The notes under the pieces were generated by a model. It saw nothing but the letters and a program-made list of their open reading frames with translations, ran no database searches and was not told the DNA's origin. A stretch of 64,000 nt of DNA, from positions 1 through 64,000 of the forward strand of contig JAGZIW010000003.1 in the NCBI GenBank assembly GCA_018366035.1, read 5' to 3'. Origin of the DNA: Butyricicoccus pullicaecorum (GTDB taxonomy: Bacteria > Bacillota > Clostridia > Oscillospirales > Butyricicoccaceae). This document shows, piece after piece, positions 8,748 to 16,979 of this stretch. Numbering within the stretch: position 1 is the first letter of the stretch; each line of letters opens with the position of its first letter. The position numbers and the translations under genes were made by a program.

Positions 8748-9022
8748 GCGGCCTCCATTAACTCCAAGATGTAGGAGGCATAACTGTTGGCGCAGTCTTT
8801 CATTTCTTCGTTATACCAAGTCAGATGCTCGGTCGGGTCTGTGGCCTCCATGCCCAGTGCCTTGCGGAGCTTATATTCACAGAGGCTGTGTGCGTCGGTC
8901 CCTTCGGCGGCGTAATCGGAGCCTTTGTCTTCGTAGGTTTCACATAACCTTGCAGAAGGCGGGCAGTGCAGCCAGCGATGGGATGAGGACGCTGACAAAA
9001 TAGCGTGTGCTTTAGGTGGCAT
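8748..9022 (-). pseudogene. DUF2800 protein, N-terminal fragment
   Basis: The first 90 or so residues match DUF2800 proteins of phage-like elements (PPKAHAILSAS start, SSHRWLHCPPSARL, GTDAHSLCEYKLRKAL), a RecB/Cas4-like nuclease family of about 370 residues. The nuclease core is missing: after the ILELMEAA stretch the frame runs into palindromic repeat A and then nonsense. Its start overlaps the stop of the upstream gene, as in intact elements. Non-functional remnant. Confidence 0.8.
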
Positions 9023-9266
9023 TCCCGATCACTTCCGCATCACGAAGCAGCGCTTCATAATTGGACGGATCCACCTGAGAGAGCTTGCTGGCACCGTATT
9101 TCTGGAGCAGCTCACGGACAGCTGCTGTATAACCGGCACGGGATTTCTCAGAAAGAATGGCTCTTACGTCCTCCAGTTTGAGTACCGGCTTCGGGTCCTT
9201 CTTAGCAGCACTTTCAGAGATTTGCTGCTTATCTGTTTCCTCCTTCCTCCGATTGTCTTGCGGCAA
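9012..9266 (-). CDS. Small mobile-element protein next to DUF2800
   Basis: 84 residues from a TTG start; the frame stays open some 12 codons further upstream without a better start. The C-terminal half (LKLEDVRAILSEKSRAG, then ELLQKYGASKLSQVDPSNY) is the conserved part of a small protein that precedes DUF2800 genes in phage-like Clostridia elements. Function unknown. Probably the C-terminal part of a remnant. Confidence 0.5.
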   Translation of the reverse strand: MPQDNRRKEETDKQQISESAAKKDPKPVLKLEDVRAILSEKSRAGYTAAVRELLQKYGASKLSQVDPSNYEALLRDAEVIGNAT

Positions 9267-9326
9267 GTATGCTGAGATTTCTTGCCATTCGTGCGGATAC
9301 CTGACTGATAGCTACGAGGACTTTAA

Positions 9327-9368
9327 TTACCCATCGGTATCCACGTTGCGGCTGTGGGCCTGAGTCAT
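9327..9368 (-). pseudogene. 13-codon gene start left by deletion
   Basis: On the minus strand a good ribosome site (AGGAGGTGA) and an ATG at 9366-9368 open a frame that stops after 13 codons. This looks like the front end of a gene whose body was deleted. No other gene is seen at 9267-9524. Confidence 0.35.
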
Positions 9369-9524
9369 GTCGTTCACCTCCTGTTCGTGGTGGAGCAGCT
9401 TGTTTTCTGTTCCTTACACTCCCTTTTGGAGATGAGCGATGGCTTTTGACGAAAGGAAGGAAGATTTTTTTGAAAAAGTTTCTGACCGCCGGTTTTGCCA
9501 GCGGCCAGAGTGCTTGTCTACCTA

Positions 9525-10043
9525 TTAGAAGAAGTCCGGATATTCCTGTGCCAACAGCTTCTGTGCTGCTTTGATACGGGACAGGAAGGTGGTGCGAGGG
9601 ATACCGATTTCCTTGGCGATGGCTTCATCGGAAAGGCCCTGCATGCGCAGCTTGCCAATGTTTTCAGCCTCCGGCATCGGGTCGGCGAGGCGCTTGAACA
9701 GCTGCTCCAACACAATGCGGTCGGAAGCAAGTTCAGACACGGTCACGCTCTTATCAGCGATGGTATCCATCAGAACAAGGTCATCGCCCTCTTCGCCAAT
9801 TGGCGCATCCAATGAAGCGATGACGTCAGCGTTGCGGTATTCGCAGGTCAGACAGTCGGCATCGCAGACCCACCACTTATTGCGGGGGCAGCAGCAGAGG
9901 CCACGGTCCTGCATTCTGTGACGGTAGGTATCATGGAAGCGGATATGTTCCTGATAGACTTCTTCGGGTACTTCCTGCCAGCGACGCTGGCTGTGGATGT
10001 AGATACGACGGGTTTCTTTGCTTAGATTTTCGTTCTTTGACAT
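9525..10043 (-). CDS. RNA polymerase sigma factor-like protein (mobile-element type)
   Basis: 172 residues. The middle holds a CCCPRNKWWVCD-type cysteine patch also seen in conjugative-element sigma factors. The C-terminus is a sigma region-4 helix-turn-helix (IGKLRMQGLSDEAIAKEIGIPRTT). Region 2 is poorly conserved. Start ATG at 10041-10043 is fixed by ACGGAGGAACTT. It belongs with the other minus-strand mobile-element pieces. Its leader can fold so that the ribosome site is hidden (10051-10148). Confidence 0.7.
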   Translation of the reverse strand: MSKNENLSKETRRIYIHSQRRWQEVPEEVYQEHIRFHDTYRHRMQDRGLCCCPRNKWWVCDADCLTCEYRNADVIASLDAPIGEEGDDLVLMDTIADKSVTVSELASDRIVLEQLFKRLADPMPEAENIGKLRMQGLSDEAIAKEIGIPRTTFLSRIKAAQKLLAQEYPDFF

Positions 10044-10050
10044 AATAAGT

Positions 10051-10148
10051 TCCTCCGTTTGTCGATGTCTCGAAACGGAGGAACTCTGGTACAGCTGCAA
10101 AAAGGCGCAATGATAGAACCGCAGTCCTGACGGAATTACTCCGTTTCG
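10051..10148 (-). promoter_or_regulatory. Leader with competing hairpins over the sigma factor ribosome site
   Basis: In the minus-strand RNA three segments occur in order: A, CGAAACGGAG (10148-10139); B, CTCCGTTTCG (10080-10071); C, AAACGGAGGA (10060-10051), which contains the ribosome site. B pairs with A over 10 bp. B extended by its neighbours (TCCTCCGTTT, 10082-10073) pairs with C over 10 bp across a 12-base loop. The two pairings exclude each other, so the leader could switch translation on or off. Confidence 0.55.
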
Positions 10149-10190
10149 GATTGCAGCGGCCTGCTCACAAGGCAGCTGTTATTATTAAAT

Positions 10191-10257
10191 TGCCTACAAT
10201 ATCTGGTTGAGCCATCATTGATCAGTTGATGCCGGTTATTGTAGTGGGCAGTTTTTT
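10191..10257 (+). terminator. Long hairpin followed by T6
   Basis: TGCCTACAATA (10191-10201) faces TATTGTA and GGCA (10237-10250), followed by TTTTTT on the plus strand. No plus-strand gene lies upstream, so it may end a small RNA or be a leftover. Confidence 0.35.
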
Positions 10258-10283
10258 GTCATGCTCAGGACTATAGATGATTT

Positions 10284-10478
10284 TTATTTCAGATCTGCTT
10301 CGATGGCGTATAATTCGCTGAATACGTCAGGGAAATCACAGGGATTCAATTCCTCGATGCTATGAGCACCGTATCTTTGAAAAACAGAGTCGACAACAGC
10401 CGATCCAACTTGGGAGCTTATGATAGACGCTGATTCTTCAATGCTGATGATGTAGCTGTTTTTTTCGTTGATTGTCAT
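10284..10478 (-). CDS. Hypothetical small acidic protein (64 aa)
   Basis: Complete frame behind a very good AGGAAGGAGG site. Acidic and helical, no recognised motif, with an SVFQRYGAHSIEEL stretch. It lies upstream of the sigma factor gene on the same strand and is probably part of the same mobile-element module. Confidence 0.55.
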   Translation of the reverse strand: MTINEKNSYIISIEESASIISSQVGSAVVDSVFQRYGAHSIEELNPCDFPDVFSELYAIEADLK

Positions 10479-10807
10479 TTTTTGCCTCCTTCCTCACAGC
10501 TCCCTTTCCAGTAGGTGCTGGTGGCTCATTCAGGCTTCACTGGAAAATCCGTGGCCGGTGGATTTATCAGCCTGTCTTTATTATCGCTGATTTCAAATTG
10601 GGATTACATGGAGCGGACTTGTAGGAAACTTGTAAATGACTTGTACGACTCAAACAAAAAATTCCACCTTCGATTTCTCCAAGTTCAAATGTGTAAAAGT
10701 CATAGGTAAAATTGAAAAATACACAAATCTGTGATATAATAAAATATCATCTCTAAATTACAGGTACACATTACCTCATAAAGAGGTGCTGTTAGGAGGA
10801 AAAAAGC
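10479..10807 (+). promoter_or_regulatory. Intergenic with promoter of the HTH-Hachiman operon
   Basis: TTGAAA (10712-10717), a 17-base spacer and TATAAT (10735-10740) precede the small HTH gene; GGAGG lies just before its ATG. The rest of this gap holds no supported gene. The promoter is followed by a 60-base leader. Confidence 0.75.
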
Positions 10808-11017
10808 ATGAGCTACAGCTATAACAAGCTATGGAAACTATTGATAGATAAGGGTATGCTAAAAAAAGACCTCATGGCTAAAACAAAGATTACATCTTCT
10901 ACAATGGCAAAAATGGGAAGAGGAGAAGCTGTGAGCATGGATGTTCTTGGACGAATCTGCGCAGAGTTGGAATGCAACATCGGAGATATCGTCGATTATG
11001 TGAATGAAGAAAAATAA
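10808..11017 (+). CDS. Cro/C1-type HTH regulator (69 aa)
   Basis: A minimal XRE-family protein of the YozG type: helix-turn-helix over residues 15-50 (KKDLMAKTKITSSTMAKMGRGE), ending with the usual CAELECNIGDIVDYV dimer segment. First gene of the operon with the Hachiman pair, starting 23 bases before the HamA start by stop-to-start distance. Such regulators often repress defence operons; the promoter at 10712-10740 is the likely target. Confidence 0.85.
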   Translation: MSYSYNKLWKLLIDKGMLKKDLMAKTKITSSTMAKMGRGEAVSMDVLGRICAELECNIGDIVDYVNEEK

Positions 11018-11039
11018 TTCCGAGAGGAGGGATTTGTTT

Positions 11040-12503
11040 ATGACGCTTTGTTTTGCAGCACTCATCAAAGTATTAAAAATATGCTCCAAGCCGAAAGTCT
11101 ACAACAAGACCCTCTGCGGAGCAGTAGCAAAAACAATTGATGAGTATTATGGGAATATATTAGAATCTGAAGATGGCACGATAAGCCACCTGCTTTCTTG
11201 TGATTATAATCTTTCTCCTGAGAATATTGTAGAACCAGCCAAGACAATTGCTTTTTCAAAAATATCGAAGGGGATGACGACGTATGTGCTTCCCTTGCTT
11301 GACACAGACAAACTTCCTCTTGGAATTCTTGCGCTGCGCAGCATGGCATTGTCCAGCGTAACTGAACCCGACGCTGTAATTGGCCAGATGAAGCGGTCTA
11401 CATTGGAAGCGATATCTGTATTCGATCCGGCGGATTTTCTTGCAAATATCTTTCTTTATACGGCAGTTGCTGTAAAAAACAAATCTGGCAAAGATACAAT
11501 TAACCTTGTGGATCAATCCTTTGTAGAAGGTTTTGAAGCTCAACGTGCATCGATTCGGTTGGAAGCGGATGCGATAATTGAGCCTGTAGAGCTTGACCGC
11601 ACGTTAAAAGATAGTGATTTTGATGCCGTATTCCGTAAAGTGCAGTGCGATGATGATCTTAATTTGAAAAATAAGAGTGGCTTAAACCTGTACTATTTGG
11701 ATATTTCAGATTCCGCATTCGATTACATGGCACTAAATGAATACCTTTTTGATAGTGTTGGTATGTATGTCTATTCCCGGACGCAAATGAAAGAGTTTGA
11801 AGACAAGAAAAAGGTCCGGAACATGGGGGCGAAAGCCCTGCGACTGATGAAGGCTAACGGAAAGCCTGATGAAAAGGGTACTGGAAATGAACTCGGTGAA
11901 ATGCTGCTGTTTGCATTTCTGGAAGATGGATTACACGCGCCTAAATTGCTGAGTAAGGTTGAAATAAGTACGACAGCCAGACAGTTCAGCAGCAAGAGCG
12001 ATTGCGTTCATTTGCTCAAGAGAAAAGTAAATGGAGAGATGAGCTATCAGCTGGTTTTCGGTGCATCGTGCATAAACGGTAATTTTGAAAGTGCAATTGA
12101 CAGCGCATTTGAAGTACTTGCTGCCATAAAAAATAGGCGGGTAAGAGAATGTCAAATGGTTGATAGCACTCTATTTAATCATACATACGATGATGATACT
12201 ACAAAGTGGCTTCATCAGATATTGGTGCCAAGTAAAACAAGGCAGGCCGCACCTGATATGGCTTTTGGCGTTTTCATTGGTTATTCGATTGACGTTGAAG
12301 TCGATGATAATGATGCCTTTAGAACAGAATGCATGAAACAGATGGAATCTGATATTAAAGCGGCTATTCCATACATTGAGCAAAAGGTTTCTGACCTTAA
12401 TCTTGGCATGCATTCGTATTATTTCTATTTCCTGCCGTTCAATAACGCAGAGGTTGATAAGAAACTGATTATGGATGAGTTGCTGCTGGGAGGTGTTGAT
12501 TAA
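11040..12503 (+). CDS. hamA: HamA-like (DUF1837) Hachiman protein with N-terminal extension
   Basis: 487 residues. The C-terminal part (about 200-480) carries the DUF1837 signature: GNELGEMLLFAFLED (Glu287), PKLLSKVEI (Lys306), SDCVHL (Asp321) and LVFGASCINGNFESA. HamA is the nuclease effector of Hachiman, held in check by the HamB helicase. Usual HamA proteins are about 300 residues; here about 190 N-terminal residues are added (YNKTLCGAVAKTID, FDPADFLANIFLYTAVAVKNKSG), which I do not recognise. The frame could begin at 11004 but GAGAGGAGGG before 11040 decides the start. The stop abuts the helicase start. Confidence 0.8.
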   Translation: MTLCFAALIKVLKICSKPKVYNKTLCGAVAKTIDEYYGNILESEDGTISHLLSCDYNLSPENIVEPAKTIAFSKISKGMTTYVLPLLDTDKLPLGILALRSMALSSVTEPDAVIGQMKRSTLEAISVFDPADFLANIFLYTAVAVKNKSGKDTINLVDQSFVEGFEAQRASIRLEADAIIEPVELDRTLKDSDFDAVFRKVQCDDDLNLKNKSGLNLYYLDISDSAFDYMALNEYLFDSVGMYVYSRTQMKEFEDKKKVRNMGAKALRLMKANGKPDEKGTGNELGEMLLFAFLEDGLHAPKLLSKVEISTTARQFSSKSDCVHLLKRKVNGEMSYQLVFGASCINGNFESAIDSAFEVLAAIKNRRVRECQMVDSTLFNHTYDDDTTKWLHQILVPSKTRQAAPDMAFGVFIGYSIDVEVDDNDAFRTECMKQMESDIKAAIPYIEQKVSDLNLGMHSYYFYFLPFNNAEVDKKLIMDELLLGGVD

Positions 12504-15113
12504 ATGAATGACACTACTGGTACACTTGGACATGCGATATTTACTGGCTTAGAGAAGAACGAATACTTAAATGAAATATATGATGCTCTGTTGCATAATG
12601 ATTTTCTCCGGCTATTTCGCATCGACGATATAGCACAGAAGGAGGTCGATACGGAGGACGCACTAAGGTTTGCTGACCTGCTCTCAAAGTCTGTCAACAC
12701 GGAGCAGTCTGAGCGGCATCGTTCTCTGGCGCAAGAGATTATTACTCTATTAAATGCGCTGAATCCTGATGATGAAGAAATTCAGTATGTTATGGGTGCG
12801 GTTCTTTCAAGCACGAGTAATTATCTTGGCCTTCAACACAGCGTCCCTAATTTTCAGGAGAATAACGTTCTCGACCGTTTGTCAGATGAAATCAACAGAG
12901 ATTATCTGCGGATTCCGTCACAACAGGATGGGTATTTCCTTAGATCACAAAAGGCTGTATATGACCACATGACTGAAGATGATTATTTCAGCTATTCCGG
13001 CCCTACGTCTATGGGTAAGTCTTTTGTAATGAGGACATTCATCAGGGAGCGTATCAAGAAAAGCCCAGACTGCAATTTTGCTATTCTTGTGCCTACAAAG
13101 GCCCTTATAAATGAGGTGTCAAAGGAAATAGCTGACAATCTTGGAGAACTCCTGCGTCAACACGATTATAGGATTATTACTTCAGCCGGAGCAATGATTC
13201 TACAGGAAAAGAATGAGCACAGATATGTGTTTGTTATGACGCCTGAACGTATGATGTATCAGCTCATTGGTTTTAAGGACATCCCGATTCACTATCTATT
13301 TATAGATGAATCACAGAATATTTCAGAAAAGGAAGGTCGTAGCGCATTCTACTATCAAGTGGTCGGAATGTTAAATCGATCAGAAGAACGGCCTCATATG
13401 ATATTTGCGTCCTCGCATATTCCTAATCCTGATATTTATTTGGAGCTAATTCCGAGAGAGGTTCAGGGTGGCCGGTCGGAAATGACATCGCTGTTTACTC
13501 CGGTTAGTCAAGAGAAGTTTTTAATAGATTTACAGGAGAGAAAACTGGGTTACTATAACGGACTTACGGAAGAACTGCATGTAATTCATTCTTTTGGGCC
13601 AGACCGAGATTTTCAATCCTTTCTTTCCGAACTGGGTGAAGGAAAGAAAAATCTGATTTACTGCAATGCAGAGGCAAAGGTCGTAAAATTTGCACGAGAA
13701 TATGCTGAGAAGCTCCAGCCGCTGGATGATCCTGATTTGATTGCCCTTGCGGATGAAATACGGGAACAGGTGCATGAGGACTATTATCTTGCGGGTACAG
13801 TTGAAAAAGGAGTCGCTTATCATGTCGGTTATCTTCCGACAAGTATCCGATTGCGTATAGAGGAACTCTTTCGCAAACGCGATGATGGTATTCATACCAT
13901 TTTTTGTACAAGCACCCTGCTGGAAGGCGTAAATTTTCCTGCAGATAATTTGTTCATTACCGATCACAAAAACGGATCGTATCCGATGTCTGCGGTCGAG
14001 TTTCGTAACTTGATTGGACGAGCTGGAAGGATTCATTACACACTTTATGGAAATGTCTTTCTGGTTTGTCTGGAAGATGACAACAAGACCAAGTCAGAAA
14101 ATTATGTAACGCTATTGAGGAAGGATGTCGAGCCGCAGACGCTTTCGATTGTTTCGATAAGTGATAAAGAAAAGGAATATGTTCTTGAGTGCCTACGCCA
14201 AGGAAAGACGAAACTTGAGAAGCTGAACGGTCAGACTATCGAGCAATTTTCGTTAATGCGCAAAGCGGCGAATATCCTTCTAAGAGAAATTATGCTTGAT
14301 CGTCATGGCAGGGTCCGCAGGGAATTCGAGGAAAATATGACGGAAAACGATCCTATATTGATAAAGGAGATGTTTATTGGCAGGAAAAATGAGCCGGATG
14401 ACGACATTAATGTTTCCGTAGATCAGATTGATAAAGTTGTGTCGGCTATTGAGGGTGGGCTGGATTATCCGAAAGTGAATATATACGGCTATGTGGGATT
14501 TCAGCCAACATTGGAGTTTCTTGAGGGGCTATGCGATGCATTCGGCTGGGATACCTATGAGAGCAGTACACTGGGACGAGTGAATAAGGAAGGAAAGCAC
14601 TCGAATCTTAGATTCTATGCTACGCTTCTGACTCAATGGCTTACCGGCAATGGTATCAAGTACATGATTGATCAGGCCATATCGTATAAGCAAGGGAAGA
14701 ATATTTATATCAATGGAGAATCAAAGCTATTCGATGATGGAGAAGAACACAGAAACAAGGTGATCGAGGATATGCTTGATAATGTAAATGATATCATCTT
14801 GTTCCGCTTATCGAATTACTTTATGCGCTTTTCGACGGAGCTTAAGAAATATCACCATCGTGATTTCTTGACAAACGATTGGTATGAATATGTGGAATAT
14901 GGAACCACAAATAAGGTATGTATCCTGCTTCAGAAAAATGGCTTTTCACCAGAAACGGCGACCTACATACAGAAGCATGAGGACATATACATTGTTAGAA
15001 CTGACGAAGGTGTGAAGGTGTCACTTTCTTTGCTTCAATGCGAACAGATATCTGTCAGAGAAGAAGCAAGGACAGTGCACAACAATATGCCGGAGTTGTT
15101 TGACGAATCATAA
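12504..15113 (+). CDS. hamB: HamB-like DEAD/DEAH-box helicase (Hachiman)
   Basis: 869 residues, a superfamily 2 helicase of Ski2-like order: Walker A GPTSMGKSF (about 166-174), Walker B FIDESQ (about 267-271), an FASSH motif III, a CTSTLLEGVNFPADN motif and motif VI IGRAGRI. The C-terminal 350 residues are family-specific. HamB senses damaged or single-stranded DNA ends and restrains HamA. It starts directly after the hamA stop, so the two are translated together, and the preceding gene is DUF1837, which together identify the pair. Confidence 0.85.
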   Translation: MNDTTGTLGHAIFTGLEKNEYLNEIYDALLHNDFLRLFRIDDIAQKEVDTEDALRFADLLSKSVNTEQSERHRSLAQEIITLLNALNPDDEEIQYVMGAVLSSTSNYLGLQHSVPNFQENNVLDRLSDEINRDYLRIPSQQDGYFLRSQKAVYDHMTEDDYFSYSGPTSMGKSFVMRTFIRERIKKSPDCNFAILVPTKALINEVSKEIADNLGELLRQHDYRIITSAGAMILQEKNEHRYVFVMTPERMMYQLIGFKDIPIHYLFIDESQNISEKEGRSAFYYQVVGMLNRSEERPHMIFASSHIPNPDIYLELIPREVQGGRSEMTSLFTPVSQEKFLIDLQERKLGYYNGLTEELHVIHSFGPDRDFQSFLSELGEGKKNLIYCNAEAKVVKFAREYAEKLQPLDDPDLIALADEIREQVHEDYYLAGTVEKGVAYHVGYLPTSIRLRIEELFRKRDDGIHTIFCTSTLLEGVNFPADNLFITDHKNGSYPMSAVEFRNLIGRAGRIHYTLYGNVFLVCLEDDNKTKSENYVTLLRKDVEPQTLSIVSISDKEKEYVLECLRQGKTKLEKLNGQTIEQFSLMRKAANILLREIMLDRHGRVRREFEENMTENDPILIKEMFIGRKNEPDDDINVSVDQIDKVVSAIEGGLDYPKVNIYGYVGFQPTLEFLEGLCDAFGWDTYESSTLGRVNKEGKHSNLRFYATLLTQWLTGNGIKYMIDQAISYKQGKNIYINGESKLFDDGEEHRNKVIEDMLDNVNDIILFRLSNYFMRFSTELKKYHHRDFLTNDWYEYVEYGTTNKVCILLQKNGFSPETATYIQKHEDIYIVRTDEGVKVSLSLLQCEQISVREEARTVHNNMPELFDES

Positions 15114-15164
15114 ACCTGCCGGAAGAACAGCAGGCTATATCTCTTTTATAGGAGGAATGATTTT

Positions 15165-15890
15165 ATGGAGTGGACTAAGGATAAAGTCGTCAAAAAGATG
15201 GAGGAACTTAGAGACAAAGGCTTTATTTCTGTACCAGAAGGTATGTTTAGAAAAGATGATGGGATTGTTGGCCAGATATTAGAACGAGAATTTGGTGTCG
15301 CTGAGAATAATCTTCATCTTGCAGATTTGGGCACATACGAGCTCAAAGGAATGAGAAAAAAGAAAAATAAGGCAAGTACATTGACTCTGTTTCACCAAAC
15401 ATCAACAGCAGGATTAACGCCGAATCAAATATTTGATAGGTTTAGCTATGAAAAGCCTTCTCAAAGAGATGGTTCGTTGAAACGAAAACTTTTTACCACC
15501 ATATATGGAAATAAAGTTAATAGCCTTGGATTTATTCTACGAGGGAATGGTGATGCAAGTATTGATTTGTATTACAGAGATGAGTATTTGGCAACATGGG
15601 ATTTGACAAGTGGAAACGGGAAAATCAAACAAGTTTTGCTTGCATTGGCTGAAACCAGAGGAACTGCTAATTCCAAAAACGAAGAATTCCATTTTGTAGA
15701 GGCATATATTCTAAGTTCGCCAAAAAACATCTACGATGCAATCGAATCTGGTGCTGTTGTAATGGACCTGTGTATTGACCAGCCAGCGTCAGACTTCAGG
15801 AAAAGGGCTCCTCATGATCGAGGACCACACATAAGAATACCTTTAAGAAAGCTAACCAGCTTGTTTGAAAACGTCGAGAAGATTATGTAG
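15165..15890 (+). CDS. MvaI/BcnI-family restriction endonuclease (first paralogue)
   Basis: 241 residues. The catalytic motif D54-x4-E59-x-K61 (DLGTYELK) has the spacing known for MvaI and BcnI, preceded by GIVGQILEREFGVAENN and followed by STLTLFH, both typical of the family. MvaI and BcnI act as monomers that nick one strand at a time of a pseudosymmetric CC-N-GG site. GGAGGAATGATTTT precedes ATG. There is no clear promoter in the 51-base gap after hamB, so it may be expressed with the Hachiman operon. Confidence 0.85.
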   Translation: MEWTKDKVVKKMEELRDKGFISVPEGMFRKDDGIVGQILEREFGVAENNLHLADLGTYELKGMRKKKNKASTLTLFHQTSTAGLTPNQIFDRFSYEKPSQRDGSLKRKLFTTIYGNKVNSLGFILRGNGDASIDLYYRDEYLATWDLTSGNGKIKQVLLALAETRGTANSKNEEFHFVEAYILSSPKNIYDAIESGAVVMDLCIDQPASDFRKRAPHDRGPHIRIPLRKLTSLFENVEKIM

Positions 15891-15901
15891 GAGGTTATAA
15901 A

Positions 15902-16684
15902 ATGAGAGAACACGATTTAGATTTGCTTAAAATTAGGTTACAGGAAATAAAAGAAATGGGATGGATCCGGAATCAACGCCCCGGCAACGCTGGTGGTGTA
16001 GGGAATACTCTGGAAGATCTTCTTGATGTAGCTGAAAATAATCTTCAGTTACCTGATTTTGGCGATTGGGAACTTAAAAGCCAAAGGGCTGAAACAGGCT
16101 CACTATTAACACTATTTCATTGCGAGCCAAAACCTCGAAATGCACGGATAGTTCCAAAGATCCTGCTTCCACTTTATGGATGGCCGCATCAAGATGCAAG
16201 AACTCTTTATCCGATAAACGAAAGAAGTTTCCGTCAAACCATAAATGCCACATCGTGTAGCGACCGTGGATTTAAGGTTAATATTGACTGGAATGCGGAA
16301 TGTATTTATGTTTCCTTTGACTATCGAATGGTTGATGATCGTCATGCTGAGTGGCGCAGTTTTATAAGTGAAGGCGTTGGAAAAGGAGATATTGATCCAA
16401 ATCCCTATTGGACATTTGGAGATATTTCTCAAAAACTGAGCACAAAGCTCAACAATCTAATGTATATAAAAGCTGAAACGAAGCATATCTCCGGTTATGA
16501 GTGTTTCAAGTATAATGAGATTGACGCTTACGTTGACCCTACATTAGAGAGGTTCTTGGCTCTTGTTGAATCGGGAGCAATTTATGTTGATTTCGATGCT
16601 CGCACAGGACACAATCACGGAACGAAATTCCGAATTAGACCAGCTGCAAAAAACGATTTATATCAGCAGCATATTATCGTTTAA
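15902..16684 (+). CDS. MvaI/BcnI-family restriction endonuclease (second paralogue)
   Basis: 260 residues. Same catalytic pattern, D52-x4-E57-x-K59 (DFGDWELK), with GGVGNTLEDLLDVAENN before it and SLLTLFH after it. It is clearly a paralogue of the previous gene but diverged over most of its length, so it should differ in specificity or strand. It starts 11 bases after the first nuclease gene. Two intact nucleases beside two methyltransferases suggest either a two-subunit enzyme for an asymmetric site or two systems. Confidence 0.85.
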   Translation: MREHDLDLLKIRLQEIKEMGWIRNQRPGNAGGVGNTLEDLLDVAENNLQLPDFGDWELKSQRAETGSLLTLFHCEPKPRNARIVPKILLPLYGWPHQDARTLYPINERSFRQTINATSCSDRGFKVNIDWNAECIYVSFDYRMVDDRHAEWRSFISEGVGKGDIDPNPYWTFGDISQKLSTKLNNLMYIKAETKHISGYECFKYNEIDAYVDPTLERFLALVESGAIYVDFDARTGHNHGTKFRIRPAAKNDLYQQHIIV

Positions 16685-16730
16685 GTAGTTCATTGGCAGG
16701 AAAGTTCACAATTAATCCTGTTTGCGCGGG

Positions 16731-16772
16731 TTGATTTTAGACTGATTTAGTACTATAATAGTCCTAAAATCA
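16731..16772 (+). promoter_or_regulatory. Promoter inside a palindromic operator
   Basis: TTGATT (16731-16736), a 17-base spacer and TATAAT (16754-16759) are spanned by a perfect 9-bp inverted repeat, TGATTTTAG (16732-16740) and CTAAAATCA (16764-16772). A protein bound here would cover both promoter boxes. The 62-residue AbrB-like protein encoded next is the obvious candidate. Confidence 0.7.
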
Positions 16773-16790
16773 GGACGAAAGGAGACTGAC

Positions 16791-16979
16791 ATGGCTAAAG
16801 AATTAATTTATCTTGATACATACGCTCTGCAGCAAGATATGCGTATCCGCTTACCGAAATCTATTTTGAATAATCTTCCAGTAGAAAAAGGAACGACAAA
16901 ATTTTCGATCTATTTAGATCAGGAGAAAAATGAGCTAATATTACGCATTGCAGAATCTCTAAAGGAGGATGCGAAATGA
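16791..16979 (+). CDS. AbrB/SpoVT-like small DNA-binding protein
   Basis: 62 residues resembling the swapped-hairpin fold: QDMRIRLPKSILNNLPVEKGT followed by a YLDQEKNELIL strand. No toxin gene follows; instead its stop overlaps the first methyltransferase start by four bases. It probably plays the part of a controller protein for the methylase genes, acting at the palindrome 16732-16772. The family call is by pattern only. Confidence 0.6.
   Translation: MAKELIYLDTYALQQDMRIRLPKSILNNLPVEKGTTKFSIYLDQEKNELILRIAESLKEDAK

Noticed and set aside
10808..12503. HTH gene plus next gene as a toxin-antitoxin pair
   Set aside because: The second gene carries the DUF1837 core and is followed directly by the helicase, so the Hachiman reading is better.
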